6,782 nucleotides of DNA, from positions 1 to 6,782 of the forward strand of contig JAUPLX010000030.1 in the NCBI GenBank assembly GCA_030836665.1, in the 5' to 3' direction. Shown in pieces: positions 6,389-6,782 of this stretch; position 1 is the stretch's first letter; each line of letters begins with the position of its first letter. The translations under genes and the position numbers were made by a program. The notes below the pieces were generated by a model. The model searched no databases, was not told the origin of the DNA, and worked only from the letters and a program-made list of their open reading frames with translations. Source of the stretch: Patescibacteria group bacterium (GTDB lineage Bacteria; Patescibacteriota; Gracilibacteria; BD1-5; UBA2023).

Positions 6389-6395
6389 AAAAACC

Positions 6396-6770
6396 ATGCC
6401 TTCCGTAAGTAAAGTTCTTTCGCGCCCCGTGGACGTTGCCGAACATGTCGCGAACCTCGTGACGGTAGCGGCAATCGTCTGGACGATCGCGACCTTCCCG
6501 ATACTGTTCGCGGTACCCCTGGCAGTCGCGATGGCAGCTCTCCCTATCATCTTCGCGTACGCGCTTTCCGCCAAGCGGGTGTCGGTTTCCACGGGTCTGC
6601 TGTGCGCCCTTCTCATCTTGTTGATGGAAATTTGGATGTATTTCCTTATCCGTATGGCATATATCGCCCAATACGGTACGTGAATCGCCAGGTTCTCCCG
6701 ACTTCGATCGGAATGAATCAATCCCCCGGAAACGGGGGATTTTCTTTTTTATCGAGCGGATGCCACGTAG
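6396..6770 (+). CDS. Small multi-pass membrane protein of unknown function (3' end uncertain)
   Basis: I do not recognise this family. The start is fixed by a consensus promoter and AGGAGG. The first 95 residues contain a short polar N-terminus (1-17), a long hydrophobic stretch that could be two helices (about 18-57), a basic turn (SAKRVS) and a further helix (about 66-90). Under table 25 the frame passes UGA at 6681-6683 (residue 96) and UGA at 6714-6716 (residue 107) and ends at TAG 6768-6770, giving 124 residues. With UGA as a stop it would be 95. The extra 29 residues are polar, resemble nothing, and are encoded across the intrinsic terminator at 6720-6750, so the end is doubtful. Because UGA is clearly sense in four other genes here, I give the longer reading. 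The gene has its own promoter and appears to be a single transcription unit, apparently well expressed. Confidence 0.68.
6720..6750. terminator. Intrinsic terminator with GNRA loop
   Basis: A nine-base-pair stem, AATCCCCCG (6720-6728) with CGGGGGATT (6733-6741), closes a GAAA tetraloop and runs into TTTTCTTTTTT (6740-6750). On the plus strand it is a textbook terminator for the small membrane protein gene. The A-rich sequence after the T-tract position could let it work less well for minus-strand transcription. Confidence 0.92.
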
Positions 6771-6782
6771 TCGAACCTGATT
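6749..6782 (-). CDS. Possible C-terminal end of a minus-strand gene (cut by right edge)
   Basis: Reading the minus strand inward from the edge gives ten codons, IRFDYVASAR, then TAA at 6751-6749, just before the terminator. The codons (TTC, GAC, TAC, GTG, TCC) are like those of the neighbouring genes. The arrangement would repeat the convergent pair around 5575-5613. Ten codons are too few to prove a gene or name a family. Confidence 0.3.
   Translation of the reverse strand, partial: IRFDYVASAR

Noticed and set aside
6752..6782. The minus-strand GGTTCGACTAC near the right edge as a tRNA or tmRNA T-arm.
   Set aside because: The flanking five-base segments do not pair into a T-stem, and there is no acceptor or CCA end.
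1..6782. CRISPR array, insertion sequence, integrase or attachment site.
   Set aside because: I saw no spaced direct repeats, transposase or recombinase motif, or terminal inverted repeats. The only tandem repeat is the coding Pro-rich one at 1555-1604.

Overview
The window comes from a bacterium that reads UGA as glycine (translation table 25). That points to the Gracilibacteria/Absconditabacteria branch of the candidate phyla radiation (CPR). Four recognisable protein families are each cut by in-frame UGA, five sites in all, and never by UAA, UAG or a frameshift. Reading UGA as Gly restores full-length proteins; in the O-antigen ligase it restores the family motif GRAFGTLGNPN. Every family-identified gene with a visible end stops at TAA or TAG. 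The DNA is about 55% GC (sampled by eye), which is unusual for a lineage whose known table-25 genomes are mostly AT-rich. CGG still encodes Arg, because the catalytic arginine of the cyclase is a CGG codon.

Layout, left to right. (1) Positions 1-1347, plus strand: the C-terminal end of an MTH1-like NUDIX hydrolase, 3 bp from a multi-pass O-antigen ligase/polymerase-family protein with two UGA glycines. (2) Positions 1344-2897, minus strand: a membrane-anchored FecR-domain protein with a helical region, a Pro-rich tandem repeat and C-terminal thrombospondin type 3 calcium-binding repeats. Its stop codon overlaps that of the ligase. (3) Positions 2948-4936, plus strand: a CHASE2-sensor class IIIb adenylate cyclase, divergent from the FecR gene across about 50 bp that carries a good promoter. 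(4) Positions 5013-5564, plus strand: a YjjX-family inosine/xanthosine triphosphatase, followed by a strong bidirectional terminator. (5) Positions 5625-6233, minus strand: a membrane-anchored phage tail collar-domain protein. (6) Positions 6396-6770, plus strand: a small unknown membrane protein with a consensus promoter and Shine-Dalgarno site. Its table-25 reading frame runs through a GNRA-loop terminator. (7) A possible C-terminal fragment of another minus-strand gene at the right edge.

The most coherent system is the divergent FecR/TSP3 - CHASE2 cyclase pair. It looks like a cell-surface sensing module in which an exported, calcium-binding FecR-type protein and an exported CHASE2 sensor could govern cAMP synthesis in the cytoplasm. 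The two nucleotide-pool cleaning enzymes (MTH1-like and YjjX) are housekeeping. The ligase homologue and the collar-domain protein belong to the cell surface. The oddest non-coding signals are two intrinsic-terminator hairpins that lie inside reading frames, upstream of the only stop codons available under table 25.
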